A stretch of DNA of 64,000 nt from Carnegiea gigantea. Lineage: Eukaryota; Streptophyta; Magnoliopsida; Caryophyllales; Cactaceae. Positions 33,291 to 45,899 of this stretch are shown one piece after another. Position 1 is the stretch's first letter. The number at the start of each line of letters is the position of its first letter. Position numbers and translations under genes: made by a program. The notes below the pieces were generated by a model. It was not told the DNA's origin, did not search any database, and saw only the letters and a program-made list of their open reading frames with translations. Where the stretch lies: the NCBI GenBank assembly GCA_029747015.1, contig JAKOGI010002295.1, positions 12,501 through 76,500 on the forward strand. The letters are read 5' to 3'.

Positions 33291-34215
33291 AACCAAGATA
33301 TATATATACTAGGCATCGTTCAGTTTACGCGATAGTTTTCTCAAGTCACTAATATGCAGTTCCACTTCAACTTGAACGAACTATAATCGATAAACTTTCA
33401 TCAAAATTAACCATAAATAGGAGGAAGAGGGAACTCACCTCGAATCCAAGTTAAGGGACCCATTTTAGGGTTCGATTTGGGTGGCTCAATGCGGGCTCGG
33501 TTTGCCCCTTTGCTCTCCTTCTGCCGGTCTCCCTCCTTCCTGCCGAACTGCCGCCGCCAGTGGCCGTGGAGGAGCCGCCGAGACACCTCCGGCAACCCCC
33601 CTGCGGAACCGTTTTCCCCCTCTCCTGCGCTGCCTCTGCCTCTCTGGCCCGACTGGGGCGTCAACCGGGGTGAGGACGGCCGGGCGTGCGTCGGCCGGTT
33701 ATCGGCGACACCGTCGGGGCCTCCCTCACCCTCTCCCAGTGTGTGTGTGTGTGGGTGTGGCATGGGCAGGGGGTTGAGAAGCCCCCCCTCTGGTTCGCGA
33801 GCCTTCTCCGAAAAGAAGGGGGCTTCGGCCCCTTTTTAATTTTTTTTCTTTTGTTTTGTCTACTGATAATAACACCAACCCACTGTACCATAAATCCAAT
33901 TTTCCGACTTCCAAATCTTAAACTGTAACTATTAATATAATCATCGGTCGATTATTCACCTTTTGATTATATTAAGGTTCAATTCAATAAATTGCAAAAT
34001 GGTTCCCACAGTTCGACATTCTAGTCGTATTCGGAAATCTGTTCAATGTAGTACCCGATAGTAATCCTTGATACCAATAAAACTAATAATAATGAGAATA
34101 CTAATATTCCTTTCAATAAAATTAGCACTCGGGCAGACCTCATCGATATTAGTTCAATTTATAATGATATGAATCGGCTTAACGAAGGGAATAAAATCGC
34201 GGGTGTTACATTGGG

Positions 34216-36221
34216 ATTGGTTTTTGCTCTGCTTACTTCTGTGCGTGCGGGTGAGAGAGAGAGAGAGAGAGATAAAGGGATGTGCTTCAGTTTCCCCGTC
34301 GCATTTTCTGGTAGAAGCCTATAAAATTTCAGGATTTGTTATGTGACATGATTGGAATGCATATGCACATAGATGGTGGCTTGCGGAAGAAAATTTCTTT
34401 CTTTGCATATTTGGTTAGTATCTTCCTTGGCTATATCCATTACTAAATGGGCGTCTGACCACTAATGAGCAACGGTTATTCGACAATAGATTAGGAATTT
34501 TTGGAACGTTTATTTCCCTTGGGTTGTGTGACTATCCCAACATAAGATAGATTTATGGAAATAGAAGCTATGGTATCATCAAATAGGAACTGGTTCTGCT
34601 GTTTATTGTATTTTGTGTCAGCCCTTTAGTTCCATGTCCAACTGTCCTTTCTTCTATATTTAAACAAGTATAAGTGGTTTTTTAAGCAGTATGCAATTAT
34701 TTTTATGGTTGCTAGCTTAAATTTTGGAATCAGTTGCTATGCATGATATGGACCTGTTCTAATGGTATGTTTTCCAAATAATATAGTTTAAATGGTTTAT
34801 TATAAGTTTTATATTTGAACTTTCTTACTTTAAAAGTTACTCACTCTTTTTTTTTAAATAATGTGGACATGGTGCTCTGCATTGCTTAAAATAAGTATAT
34901 GGTATTAGTTCATTCTCCTTAGGGTAGTGTTGCACTAAGCATATGCATCAATAAATTATTTTCTTTCCATCATGAATTCTTCCTATAATAATTTCAAATG
35001 ACCTAAGTCATGTTAAAGACTTGCTTCCAGATGAATATTTGTTCATTTCTACAAAGTATGGTTCAAATTAAGAGCATACAAAAATAAGGATAAGTGCTTG
35101 TTGTACAGTATTTTTCCAATTTCTTGATTTCTGGCTAAATATGCTATGGCCCCTCTCTGTCCATTTGTTGTGATCATAGTATTGAAAGTATCATATTGCA
35201 CCTCTTTCCTGGTGATCACAGCCTAAATTCGCCATATTAGTTTGCCATTGTTTCACGGACTAACCTCAATAATTTATTCTGATTAGGGGTCTTCATGATT
35301 GGATACCAAATGTTCTAAGTTGATATTTGGTGGATTTTAAAATTACGTTTAGTTTTTGCCTTTTTGGTAATTAATTTAGCTTGAAAAAAAAATGGAAAGA
35401 AACAAAAAAGAAACAAAAGCAAAGTCTTGATGGTGTCTACTGCATTGGGCTAATGCTTGAAGGCTACGTAAGAGATGCTAGAGTTTTAGTTAGCAAGGCA
35501 TGATTTGGATGTACTTTAGGAAGTTTCATATTATAAATTCAGGGTGTTGTCTAGCCATAGGGATTTACGGCAAAATTTCAAGGGTGTTGATCAAGTGATT
35601 GGCGTGAGCTGTGTGGTGGTGATTACTGATGCTGACGCTAGGCTATGTGTGATTCAATCTATAATTTGGGTTGAAGTTATTGTCATCATTATTAATTGGT
35701 AGAATATTAATTCTATCAGTGTTGATGGAGTTGGCAGAGGTATCAAACCATGTAAATTTAGTATTTATTATTTTTTGTGCTCTTATTTTCGATCTTATTT
35801 TTCTGTGAATCAGGCTAGGGTATATGTGATTGCGTCTATAAGTATATGGATAAGTGTTTATATTTTAATTATCTTATCTTAAAATTTCCTGTCTCCTTTA
35901 CCATTGTTTAGGGGGAGGGTGACTTCCTCCCACCATGACAGTATGGATTGTTAGATGTGAATAATTCAAATTTTGAAAAATTTGAACACTAATAAACCAA
36001 CAATCCTATCAATTTTCTAGATATTTATTTCCAGTAGTGTAGGGAGTAGATTGTATTTTTAAATTATGTGAACTTTTAAATGGCTTTAGTTGACTTGAAC
36101 TTTATGTATTTGTATTTTTTAGGCCCAATATCATTTGAATTTGCCTAAAAAATGCAATATAAAATGGCCCTAGATTATTGAAAAGTTCAAAGCCCTAACT
36201 CCTTTTGAAGTTTGGATTATT
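34216..36221. other. AT-rich non-coding region
   Basis: A short GA run lies at about 34251-34270. No coding region or element boundary was recognised. Confidence 0.5.
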
Positions 36222-36953
36222 AAATGGCATTCTTTGATTCATTTTAGTATGTTTCATGTTGCACTAAATATAGCCTGAATAAATTGTTTCTAATCATCAT
36301 CATTTTCAATCATTTTCTTTTCAAGAGAAAATTCTACACATGATGGGGTTTTTTTTTTTAATAGCTTAGTGGTTACCACTAAATACTTCCAAATATCCAA
36401 AACCTATCATGAAACTTTTCTTAGTCAAAATTGCATTAAAATTAGATAAAATTGCCCAAAACAATAGAAAAGTCACTTAAATTTTTCAACTGTTCAAAAA
36501 TGATCTTATGAAAATGATATTTATTAATTTTTTAAGCAACTTCTTTCATATTTTGGTTTAATTAAGTAAACTAATGATTTATAGCTTAATATGGCATTAT
36601 TCGATTCATTTTAGCATAGTTTTATGTTGCACTAAATATAGCATGAATAAATTGTTTTTAATCATCATAATTTTCAATCATTTTCTTTTCAAGAGAAAAT
36701 TTTACTCATGGTGGGGTTTTCTTTAATCGCTTAGTGATTACCACTAAATGCTTCCAAATATCCAAAACCTATCACGAAACTTTTCTTAGTAAAATTGCAT
36801 TAAAATTAGATAAAATTGCCCAAAACAATAGAAAAGTCACTTAAAATTTTTAACTATTCAAAAATGATCTTATGAAAATGATATTTATTAATTTTTTAAG
36901 CAACTTCTTTCATATTTTGTTTAATTAAGTAAATCAATGATTTATAGCTTAAT
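36222..36953. repeat. Tandem duplication, two units of about 367 bp
   Basis: The unit beginning ATGGCATT...TTGATTCATTTTAG at 36224 is repeated from 36591, with matching ends at TTTATAGCTTAATAT. Few differences are visible between copies. A weaker echo of the unit end recurs near 37065-37110. No coding capacity. Confidence 0.88.
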
Positions 36954-38431
36954 ATCTATCTCTATACTATGTTATTATGGACAATAATGTAAACAACTTT
37001 TTTTTGTTTAATACTTGAACAACAAATGTTTAATTTTTTGTAACTTAAGGAAAGAAATTATTAAGAGCTTAATATACATCTCTGTAATATGTTATTATGG
37101 AAAATAATGGTAAATAATGTAAATATGATTCTATGCCTAATTTTTAAAACGTTCACAAGTTGTATTATTTTGTTAGACCATCCTTTTCTCCCATTTTTGA
37201 CTAATTACAATTCAAACACGCCATTAACTATAGTTACTGGAGTACATATATATAACATATACCCATGAAGGTGGACAATGGGTTTGGATGACATGCACCT
37301 AATTTAGTCCCTTGTCTATTCTAGTTGCTTCTGTAGTACTTTACATTCGACCATAACATAATACTTCACCAACAATGTTAGTTCATCAACAATAACGAAT
37401 GCGTTTTTTAAACCAATTGTTTGACTACATGAAGACAACGTAGGGTTGCTTTTTGACTTAATACTTCACATGCTAGCCCAATGTGGTCCTTTTATTTGCG
37501 TTAGTGGGTGGATCAAGCTAGCTCAACTAGTTGATTCTATGTCCTGTTTTCCTCTATTTTCCTCTGTAGATAGCAAGTATTAGTTTTAATTATTGGTGTA
37601 AAAAGTATTCACTCTTATTTTATAAATCGAACTTACTTAAATACTTATCATATTATTTGTTCTAAATAGATTAGGCCATATTATTAAAGCTTAGTATATT
37701 GACCATTACTTATGTGAGAAACACAAGTTTGCCAAAGTTAATTAACTGTGGAATATATCTGTATGGGATGGAGATGTTGAAAATAACATTATTGTTACAA
37801 GGTTTGTATTGTTTTCTTGGGGGGGAATGCTGCTGTTTTTTCTATTACTAACGTTTACAAAGATCTATGTTGGCAAATCTATTTTTGATATTTGAAAATG
37901 TTGTTGATATTAATAAGCTAAAAAAAAATAAATTGTCATGTTAATACATAATACTCACTGATATTTAATCCTGTTTTATCAATGTTTTCAGATAAATTTA
38001 TAACTATAATACATATACACATGCAAAAGTAATATTTGTACAATAATTCAACTTAAATTCTTTATGGTTAGTTTAATAATATCATTGCTTAACTTGAGAT
38101 CTCAGTGTTGAAAAATTATCTTTGTTGTGTTCTGTTTTTTCTTTGACAAACATATAAAATAAAATTTGTTTGCACACAGTCAACCCAACTTTAACATCAC
38201 CATAACAAAACTTATATGCCATTTATGTCTAGGGCACTTTGAGGTACCTATGGTGTTATTCCTGATTCTTTACATGTGTGGTAGTTTGTACCTTAAATGT
38301 GAATACATTCAGAATTTTTCCTTTTTTGGGTATAATTCCATTTTCTATCTATAATGTGAACTAAACCTTCATAACCTAAACCCATACATCATAAGAGACA
38401 TTGGATCAAATCATCCACCACATACCCAAAC
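36954..38431. other. AT-rich non-coding region left of the Helitron pair
   Basis: Nothing recognised apart from the weak repeat near 37065. It forms the left flank of the left Helitron. Confidence 0.5.
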
Positions 38432-39050
38432 TCTTCCACTATAAGATGTTCGTTTTTATAGTCTACTCCCAAGAAAGAATAAGCAAGCCAACTAAATTTC
38501 TTGCCTATTCTTCATTTGCAGTCTTTTCTCGCAGGCCTGCCCTTAATATTGATATTTGTTGAGGTTAGTTTGTCATATTACTATATTCATTATATTCGCA
38601 TATGATTCTTTGTTTCTATTCTATTGCTTCAAAATTTCCTTGTGGGAATAATATGTACATATTGTTTGTTAATATTTTAGGTACTATTATGCACATATTT
38701 GTTACCAATATATGAAGTATGTTATGCGTTATAAAAAAGACATCGATATTAACACAGGAACTTCCACCCGTCTATACAGATCACCCATTGTGTACATCTC
38801 CATGTGAATTAAATCCAAGATTTGATATACATACTATACTTACCTTTAGTTAAGATGGAAAACCTAAAAATCAACATTAAAGAGAATAATAATTCCACGT
38901 ACAAACATTATCACAATATTTACAATGTAAATAATATATGTATATAATTAGTAATTACTATACCTAAAGTAAATAATATATGTATATAATTACTATACTA
39001 CGTATTTGGTTACTACAAATTGTTTACTTACATTATTTATACGTACATAT

Positions 39051-39680
39051 CAAGCAAATTAAAAACACCCTTTACATTATCAAACTTCGTGATACTCCTA
39101 AAATTCCTTCAATGAATAATAAGTCCTTTGTGAAACAAGAGGCGGTATTCTCAATATTTTGCATAGTTCATTTCCTAAATATTATATACACAAAACATAA
39201 TACACAACACATTGGAACCTAAAAGAGCATGAAATATTCAAGGAAACTTCTATACAAAATCATACTATGGGAGTCATATTTTGACAAATAGTTAGATACA
39301 TTTACATACCAAGCAAATTAAAGACACCCTTTACATCATCAAACTTTGTGACACTCCTAAAATTCCTTCAATGAATAATAAGTCCTTTGTCAAATAAGAG
39401 GTAGTATAATTTTCCTTTGATTTCATCCCCCAATACACATTTTTCGTCAAATTCTCAATATTTTGCATAGTTCATTTCCTAAATATTGAATACGCAAAAA
39501 ATAATGTACAACACAATGGAACCTAAAAGAGCATGAAATCGAGAAAACTTCTGTACAAAATCAAACTGTGGGAGTCACATTTTGACAAACAGTTAGATAC
39601 ATTTACATACCAAGCAAATTAAAAACACCCTTTACATTATCAAACTTTGTGACACTCCTAAAATTCCTTCACAAATCTAT
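39051..39680 (+). repeat. Subterminal tandem repeats of the left Helitron
   Basis: Three units share CAAGCAAATTAAARACACCC and the following AAATTCCTTCAATGAATAAT segment, starting at 39051, 39310 and 39611 (spacing 259 and 301 bp). The same units occur inverted in the right copy near 56620, 53300 and 53000. Confidence 0.85.
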
Positions 39681-39808
39681 ATAAAATTATACTATATAGG
39701 GGGAAAATATGTTACTAAATAGTCTATGTATGCAACTACATCTGCTTCACTGAACAACAAAATGATGAACTTTTACCTAATAAAGCACATAATTTTTCTG
39801 AAGTAGTG

Positions 39809-42800
39809 ATGGAAACTCCAAGTGGAAGTGGTGAGATCATTGTAAATAGGCTCCGAGCGAGACTTGCTCGATAAAACACAAGATGGAGGCTATTTAGGCG
39901 GCGTACTCCATATCACACACAATCGTAATTCATTGCGAAATGCGAACGCTATCAGTCACAATCTAAAGAAATTCAAATAGCAATTACACATCTACTGGCA
40001 AGAAGATTCTTTAGCCGCTGGAATTTCATGGTAACTTTGGTTTCTTGTGGCCACTGTCAAGTGACCATGTGGTTGGATAAGAGAGTCGCAAGAGGTGGTG
40101 TGTCACAACCCCGATTGATGACATGTTGTCAAAGTGGACGTGTTATGTTGCTGGCATTGGCCCCACCTCCTCTAGTGCTAAACACATTGTTGAATCAACC
40201 TAATTTTCTTGATAATATAAGGATGTATAAGTCCCTATTATCATTCACATCAATGGGTGGAGCTATCAACCACTCTGTAATGGATGGGCATGATCCTCAC
40301 TCCTTCAAAATAAGTGGAAAGAATTACCACTGAATTGGTTCATTACTCCTTGCAGAAGGATAGCGTCCCAAATTTACTCAGCTATATATCTATGACACAC
40401 ATGACGAAGTGCGAAATAGATTCGGGGCTTTAAATGGTCAACAAAGTGTATGTGGAGTTGATGAGGAAACATTATAGGTTTTACAACGTATTCTTGATGT
40501 TGTGAACCCTTATGTGAAGGTTTCTCGCAATGCATATGATATCTTCGAGGATGATGATGTGATTAATTTAAGCATTCGCATTATTAAAACACGTCCTGGA
40601 AGACAATACACACTAACTACTGCGGATGAAGTTGCAGCTCTCATAGTCGGGGGTGACATTGGAGGTGAAGAGCATCAAGATATTATTGTTCGAAAAATTG
40701 GCGGAAATTTACAGTGAGTATATGAAATGAAACCATCGTATATGCCCCTTTAATAACCACTTCTATTTCCTTATGGAACGGATGGTTCGTCAGCTTACAT
40801 TCCATGTGTGGGGGATCAACGAGTAATCGAGTAATGGTGACAATGAGAGAATTTTATACATTCCTCATGCAATATAGGCTTGATGAAGGGAACATTCTAC
40901 TTCGATGCGGCAGCTTGTTCCTTCAATTTATTGTGGATTGTTATGTTGCGTTTGAGGCTTGGAGGTCACTATATATAGAAAGTCACCAAAGCACACTGCG
41001 AGCAGAATTATACAGCGGCTTGCAAGATGCTATTACTACTGGTGAAAATGATGCTCATGCAGTAGGAAAAAGATTAATACTACCTGTATCATTCACAGGT
41101 GGGCCACGTTATATGAGACAACGTTTTTTTAACGTAATGGCCATCTGCAATCAAAAGGCTTATCCAGATTTTTTTATCACATTCACCTGCAATCCTAATT
41201 GGCCAGAAATCCAAAAAGCTCTAGCACAACAACCAGGCCAATATGCGAATTATCGACCAGACATTATTGCTCGAGTATTTCGCTTAAGGCTAAAAAAGCT
41301 AAATTGAGACTTCAAGGAGAGAAATCTTTTCGACAAAGTCATTGCAGGCAATGTTGTCATCTAACCCTATCATGTATTTAGCATATTATTAAATCTCAAT
41401 CTTACTTTATTCATTGGCATTTATTTTAATCCATATAACTTATACTCATCCATTACATCTGTGGACATACATATTACTGAATCCCGAAATGGGGATTACC
41501 ACTTGCCCGTATATTATTAACCCTTGCAAGTGAGGACAAGCCTATGCGCACTGAAGACATCGACTATATTATGTACGCAGAGCTCCCTGATGAAGACACT
41601 AATCCCCTCGCGTTTGAAACTATTATATGACATATGATACAAGCTCCATGTGGCACTGACATCCCGTATGCTCCATACATGGATGGTAACGCGTGCACAA
41701 AGTATTACCCTAAGAGTTTTTCTGATAAGACCATTATTGAAGAAAATGGTTTTGTGAAATACAAGCGTTAGGATGATGGTCGAAGTGTAACTATTTGTGG
41801 AAAGAGAATAGACAATAAATGGGTAATACCATATAACCGCGATCTGTGTGCCAAATATGATGCACATATTAATGTTGAGCAGTGCGTACAAAAGAAGATT
41901 ACTAAGTACCTTAACAAATACATGCATAAGGGAGCTGACAGAGCTACCATAGTGATCGAAGACAATGTTCAGAATCCTCAACAGGGGATTGTCCTCCTAA
42001 CTATGAAGACGTCAACGAGATTTAACAATACTTAGATTGTTGTTATGTGTCACCAGTGGATGCTATTTGGAGAATACTTGAATTCGAGATCACACAATGT
42101 TATCCGTCAATTGAACTATTGCAATACCACTTGTCGAGACAACAATATATTATATTCAATGATCGTGATTGACTTCATAGGGTTGTGGAAGAAGAACACA
42201 GAGGGTTACTATGCTTATAGGTTGGTTCATTGTGAATATTGAAGATACTGAAGCAAGACATTACACTTCTGCAACATTCCCATCTTATTATGCATGGAAT
42301 AAAGGAATGAGGAAATGGACTAAAAGAAAACAAAGGGCATGCATCGCCCGGCTGGCCTATGCTCACCCAAACATGGACGAGAGATATTATTTGCGAATGT
42401 TGTTGCACATTGTTTAGGGAGCTACATCATATGACGATTTAAAAACCGTCAGTGGAATATTATATTCAACTTTTAAGGAAGCTTGCTTGGCATGAGGGTT
42501 GGTTGATGATGCTAATGAGTGGCATGAGGCACTAGCAGAAGCATCACAATAGGCAATAGGGGCTGAACTTCTGAGTATGTTCTGTTCAATACTTATGTTC
42601 TCAGAAGTGTCTAACCCCCATCGATTGTGGGAGCAACATTGGAAAGACCTTACTGATGATTTACAAAGATGAATGCAAAGGCATCTCAGAGACCATAGTT
42701 TACAGATTACTATGGAACAACGATAGGACCTTAGACTCTATGAAATTAAGATGATTTTGAATAAGCATGGCAGATCATTAAGGGACTACCCTCCTATGCC

Positions 42801-44417
42801 TTTGCCATCACCTAATCTGGTGCATCAACATGGTAACAAATTTATTAGAGAACAACTTGATTATGATTAAGAACAAGAGAAACATAACCTAGAAATGTTG
42901 TTGAATTCAGATCAAATGCGAGTTTTCCAATTAGCTATTCACGCAGATGAACATGGAGGAGGAGGTTGTTTCTTTATTTATGGCAGTGGGGGAACTGGAA
43001 AAAAATATTTTTGGAGAATTATCGTAACACATTTTTCATCAAAAGGCTTGATAGTGCTGTCTATGACATCCTCTGGAGTAGCTGCATTATTATTATCTTT
43101 GGGGAAAACAACTTATTCGATATTTAAGATACCAATTGATGCAGATGAGACATCCACATTCTTCATTGCTAAACAGTCTGAATTAGCACAGCTAATTAGG
43201 AAAACATCACTTATCATATGGGATGAGACTCCCATGACCCATCGCTACACGGTAGAAGCAGTTGAACGGTCCTTGCGAGATCTATGCAATTAGAACCAAA
43301 TATTTACGGGGAAAATGGTCATTTTTGGAGGTGATTTCAAGCAAGTACTTCCTGTTGTTACAACGAGTAGTAGAGTAGACGCCATTGCATCTTCAATATC
43401 AACGGCAACCTTTTGGTCTTACTGCAATATGCAACATCTTAGGACCAACATGCGCCTTATGCATTCAATTTTAAGTGACAATGAACATGAGCGGTTGCAA
43501 AGTTTTACTGAATGGACTTTGAATGTTGGTAATGGTCGCGTGCAAGGATACTCATTTTAGTCAGTAGTGAACTGGATTGGATAGAGATTCCTAGAGAATT
43601 TCTCATCAAGAATGATAACAATGGCCTCGCGAACTTGATTGAATTTGTGTATCCAAGTTTAGTCGGAAGATATAGAAATGAGTCATACTTTCAAGACCGT
43701 TGTATATTGGCCCCCCTAAACACTAATGTGGATGAAATAAATTCCAAGATTCTATCAATGGTTTCCAGTTGTAGTTGTACATACTTGAATTCTAACACAT
43801 TCCTACCAACTAATATTGATTCTGCTATTGATGATATTAATCCACCAGAGATGCTACATGGTATGAACTTTTCAGGATTCCCAAATCATGAAATTCAGTT
43901 GAAAGTTGGTGTCCGTGTTGTTCTACTAATAAATCTTGACCCATTAATTGGGTTATGCAATGGCACTCGCTTGATTATTGAAAGACTTAGTAGTAAGGTT
44001 GTCCAAGCCAAAATCTTGACTGGAAGAAATATTGGGCAAGTAGTGACTATCCCATGGGTTGACTTAAGTCCTTCTGTTAAGGACTCGCCATTTGCCTTAA
44101 AGAGGAGACAATTCGCTCTAAAATTAGGTTTTGCAATGACAATTAATAAAAGTCAAGGTCACACATTACAATATGTAGGCGTTTATCTCCCAAAACCTGT
44201 GTTCTTTCACGGTCAACTATATATAGCTCTCTCTCGCTTCACCTGTCCTTTAGAGAAGAAGTTCTTAATTTACAACAAAAGGAATATGCCTTACAACATG
44301 ACTAAAAATATTGTCTACCATGAAATTTTTAATGGCGTTCCTGACGCTTGGTTAGTCCCTTCTAATCATATAACAATGGTGTTATTTACATTACTATTGT
44401 TTCCTTCATTATCATGA
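39809..44417 (+). pseudogene. Left Helitron Rep-helicase transposase (broken)
   Basis: Starts at ATG 39809 (METPSGSGEI); TAA at about 39872 and later stops and frameshifts break it. The N-terminal Helitron-like domain is recognisable (SFTSMGGAINHSVMDG, FKISGKNYH; later RQRFFNVMAICNQKAYPDFF and FTCNPNWPEI). The Rep HUH site is destroyed: codons at 41499-41510 read Pro-Leu-Ala-Arg where the right copy has Pro-His-Pro-His. The tyrosine motif TKYLNKYMHKG (about 41900-41935) is intact. The helicase has Walker A GSGGTGKK (Thr replaced by Lys), LIIWDETPM and MVIFGGDFKQVLPVV. A 260-residue open C-terminal part includes LGFAMTINKSQGHTL and HGQLYIALSR. The protein would nick and unwind DNA for transposition in the nucleus. 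Confidence 0.88.
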
Positions 44418-44475
44418 TGTGTTTACTACATTAGATTATACTAATCAATTTTCTTTTTTTATTTATGATTACAGA

Positions 44476-45560
44476 TATGTCAGGTTTACTACATACTTCT
44501 ATGCCTATATGTGCCATCAACACTTACAATAGATCTGTCACCGTAATTGTTCAACTCGTGCGATCAATGACGGCTCGAGTATATGAGCAATGCATACGGT
44601 GGAAAGTTATATTCATGGACTATTAGGTATTGGTTTATTGAAGTTGCTAAAAATTTTCTCACCATGTACAAGTATATTGCTTATCAATGTAGTTGATTGT
44701 TTTATAGTGTGATGAGATATTCGCCAGCATAGAAGGCAACACTAAAATTAACCGATGGAGATCTATACTCAATGCTGGCAAAGTTTACCACATCTTTGGG
44801 CTCTTGGTTGATGCTGCGAGAGATGGAGAAAGAAATGCGGTCAACAACAATTTGAAGTTGGTTTTTACATCGAGATTAAGACTTCTTAGCGTGGTTCAGG
44901 ATTGTCCTGATATTCCTTATCAGCACCTACCACCTTGTGTGTCGTTCATTGATGTCCCGCAGCATCTACGAACATGTGACAATGTTATATGTACGTATAA
45001 TTTACACGGTGAACTTAACTACCTATATTTCCATATGTATTTCCTCTTAAGTATATATAACATTTTCATATCATTTTGTTGTATAGACGTCATTGGCATG
45101 GTAGTGGCAATATGTCCCTTAGAAACGACAAGGAATATGAGCACTGCAAGGCACGAGTTATTACTTTTTGACATGGAGTATGTATTTCCAATAGTATAGA
45201 TTTTTCCTTATCTATTAACACATGTTAATCTCCCTAATATTAGTACATCTAATTCTTATATGTAGCATGCACCCGTTGAGGCTAACTTAGTTGAGGGCGC
45301 CCATCTTCAGCAACATTTGAGTACTGAAAATATACTTCTTGCTTCCAGAGTGCACATTAGAGATTATCAAGGTACCATCACATCCAATTGATATCCTTTC
45401 ACCCATCAAATTGTTTAACATCACTATGATGGTGTACTTTATTAATATGTTTTCTCGCATACAATATACTTTTAGGAATATCGGTTTCTACTTTACCAAT
45501 TAGTAGATTATTGATTAACCCGGACATTCAAGCAACAGAAGACTTTGAAGGATGGTATAT
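44476..45560 (+). pseudogene. Left Helitron RPA70-like gene (partial)
   Basis: Exon-like pieces follow the helicase: ARVYEQCIRWKVIFMD (about 44565-44625), then GDEIFASIEGNTKINRWRS-like sequence and LDAGKVYHIFGLLVDAA-like sequence (44705-45000, OB-fold strands), DVIGMVVAICPLE (about 45088-45180) and further pieces to ATEDFEGWY (about 45560). This is the replication protein A large-subunit layout that plant Helitrons often carry; RPA binds single-stranded DNA. Pieces lie in different frames, separated by likely introns. The C-terminal zinc-ribbon part seen in the right copy is absent because the gene is cut at 45719. Confidence 0.75.
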
Positions 45561-45719
45561 ACAACCAATACCATTAGTTTTAATTTCCATTTCCCTTGCA
45601 AGTTATATACACTTGATCTCACACATGTTATCCTCTCTACATGTATTAGATTCTCTGGCACTAAGGGTGTGATGACCCATTTTGATTTCATGAGTAAGAG
45701 GACATTACATATGTACAAT

Positions 45720-45752
45720 TTAGTCTGGACCCGTGCTTTGCACAGTGCATGT
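45720..45752 (-). terminator. Helitron 3' terminus: hairpin followed by CTAA
   Basis: The minus strand reads CACTGTGCAAAGCACGGGT, a short hairpin (GTGC/GCAC, extended by a T-G wobble and a C-G pair), then CCAGA and CTAA. Plant Helitrons end with a hairpin of the ACCCGTGC...GCACGGGT kind about 10 bp before CTRR. The next host base is A and not the usual T, a small departure. Confidence 0.72.
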
Positions 45753-45899
45753 TAAAATAGACATTTCGTGACATATACTATGTAAGTAATGAACTGATCA
45801 CCACTGTAGACATAGTTAACATTATAATTTAGAAAAGATGATAGAATAATCAATGAAAAATATATCTGGAAAGCAACTTTGTATATATAACCATTGGGA

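Larger units (their letters stand above)
31134..34210. mobile_element. Element A: 3,077-bp TGTAAC-terminated insertion, probably a large solo LTR
   Basis: The ends are TGTAACGCCCC and CGGGTGTTACA, i.e. TG...CA with short inverted termini, flanked by the 5-bp duplication TTGGG (31129-31133 and 34211-34215). It interrupts a locally duplicated host sequence, which fixes the borders. There are no retroviral domains and no primer site. It contains two AT-rich repeat arrays and a GC-rich block (33480-33800). Size, ends and duplication suit a solo LTR of a large Gypsy element with TGTAACACCC-type LTRs, or a LARD. Orientation is not settled. Confidence 0.8.
38432..45719 (+). mobile_element. Left Helitron (plus strand), interrupted before its 3' end
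   Basis: Helitrons are rolling-circle DNA transposons. The probable 5' end is TCTTCCACTATAAGATG at 38432. It carries a subterminal repeat block, a Rep-helicase (39809-44417) and RPA70-like exons (44476-45560). Homology with the right copy runs unbroken up to 45719 and then stops where the right copy's 3' terminus begins. About 1.17 kb that the right copy has (45720-46892) is therefore missing here. All genes carry stops and frameshifts. The exact 5' base is uncertain by a few nucleotides. Confidence 0.85.

Noticed and set aside
33407..33839. GC-rich ORFs of about 100-120 residues on both strands in element A
   Set aside because: Several frames are open at once because the block is GC-rich; no motif, and the position is inside a non-coding insertion.
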